64,000 nucleotides of DNA from contig NC_085127.1 of assembly GCF_030269925.1 (NCBI RefSeq), forward strand, positions 14,453,501 through 14,517,500. Direction: 5' to 3'. The notes under the pieces are model-generated. The model was not told the origin of the DNA. It saw nothing but the letters and a program-made list of their open reading frames with translations, and searched no databases. This document shows, in pieces, positions 62,813 to 64,000 of the stretch. Source of the stretch: Bombyx mori (lineage: Eukaryota > Arthropoda > Insecta > Lepidoptera > Bombycidae). The translations under genes were made by a program, and so were the position numbers. How positions within the stretch are numbered: position 1 is the first letter of the stretch; each line of letters starts with the position of its first letter.

Positions 62813-63007
62813 GTTTCTATTTTGTTCTTATTTTATACTTTTCTGTAAAAAAAAAAACAATTTAATTAGGTTTTTTTTTTGTTTAAATTTGCTTGGTGTC
62901 AGTAATTTTTATACGAGTAATTAAATTTAATTAATTGGTCACTATTAATTTATATCTGAAGTCAGTTAACACGATATAAAATTTATTAAATTCAACTTAA
63001 CTTAATG
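62813..63007 (-). promoter_or_regulatory. possible promoter and 5' UTR of alternative exon A
   Basis: A 195-bp AT-rich stretch between the exon A ATG and a Bm1 SINE. No clear TATA or initiator. If the SINE did not displace it, the core promoter should lie here or just beyond. Confidence 0.3.

Positions 63008-64000
<993 letters not shown>

Larger units (their letters stand above)
58730..62197. mobile_element. hAT element 2, carrying LINE-K
   Basis: The left end CAGTGGTGGATTTACACTA and the right end, read inward CAGGGCCAGATTTAAACTTA, are imperfect hAT-type terminal inverted repeats. Flanks CCTATAAT and CCTACTTATAAT suggest an 8-bp duplication later altered. Outside the LINE only about 460 bp of non-coding element remains. 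Confidence 0.65.

Overview
This is animal nuclear DNA, almost certainly from a silkworm (Bombyx mori or its close relative B. mandarina). The best evidence is about 25 copies or remnants of the tRNA-derived silkworm SINE Bm1. The window also holds lepidopteran LINE, Helitron and hAT relics, AT-rich introns, spliced genes and no operons. Clade names for the repeats come from recognised motifs, not from a database search.

There are two host genes. (1) On the + strand, bases 1-8772 are the 3' part of a futsch/MAP1-like microtubule-associated protein gene. It has one giant exon, open from the left edge of the window to 8181, a 421-bp intron and a short last exon carrying the conserved MAP1 light-chain C-terminus. 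The middle of the protein is a long degenerate repeat array built around a YPDGS core. (2) On the - strand, 62812 down to 17865, lies a gene for a type II membrane protein with an extracellular glycoside hydrolase family 31 (MYORG-like) domain. I could assemble six shared exons with matching phases. Upstream of them are three separate candidate first exons (62309-62812, 50758-51123, 42366-42545). Each has its own ATG and ends in a phase-0 donor that can join the same shared exon (38110-38207). The predicted isoforms are 898, 852 and 790 aa and differ only in the cytoplasmic N-terminus.

Most of the rest (about 13-17 kb and the GH31 introns) is transposon material. It includes Bm1 SINEs, two families of APE-type LINEs (one Jockey-like, one CR1-like and here called LINE-K), RTE-like and R1-like 3' fragments, a five-copy family of non-autonomous Helitrons with clear ends, a second Helitron family, two hAT elements each carrying a LINE, a 250-bp MITE present twice, and an 834-bp fold-back element. 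An uninterrupted 946-codon retroelement of R2-like architecture (N-terminal zinc finger, reverse transcriptase, C-terminal CCHC and PD-(D/E)XK-like domain) lies at 54173-57013, between the first two alternative promoters and in the sense of the host gene.

Several insertions are nested, and target-site duplications give their order: Helitron > Jockey LINE > Bm1 at 38527-40272, and Bm1 > hAT > Jockey LINE at 25668-29620. Bm1 shares its 3' tail with LINE-K, and a second tRNA-derived SINE shares its tail with the Jockey LINE. Two SINE-LINE parasite pairs can therefore be read from this one window.
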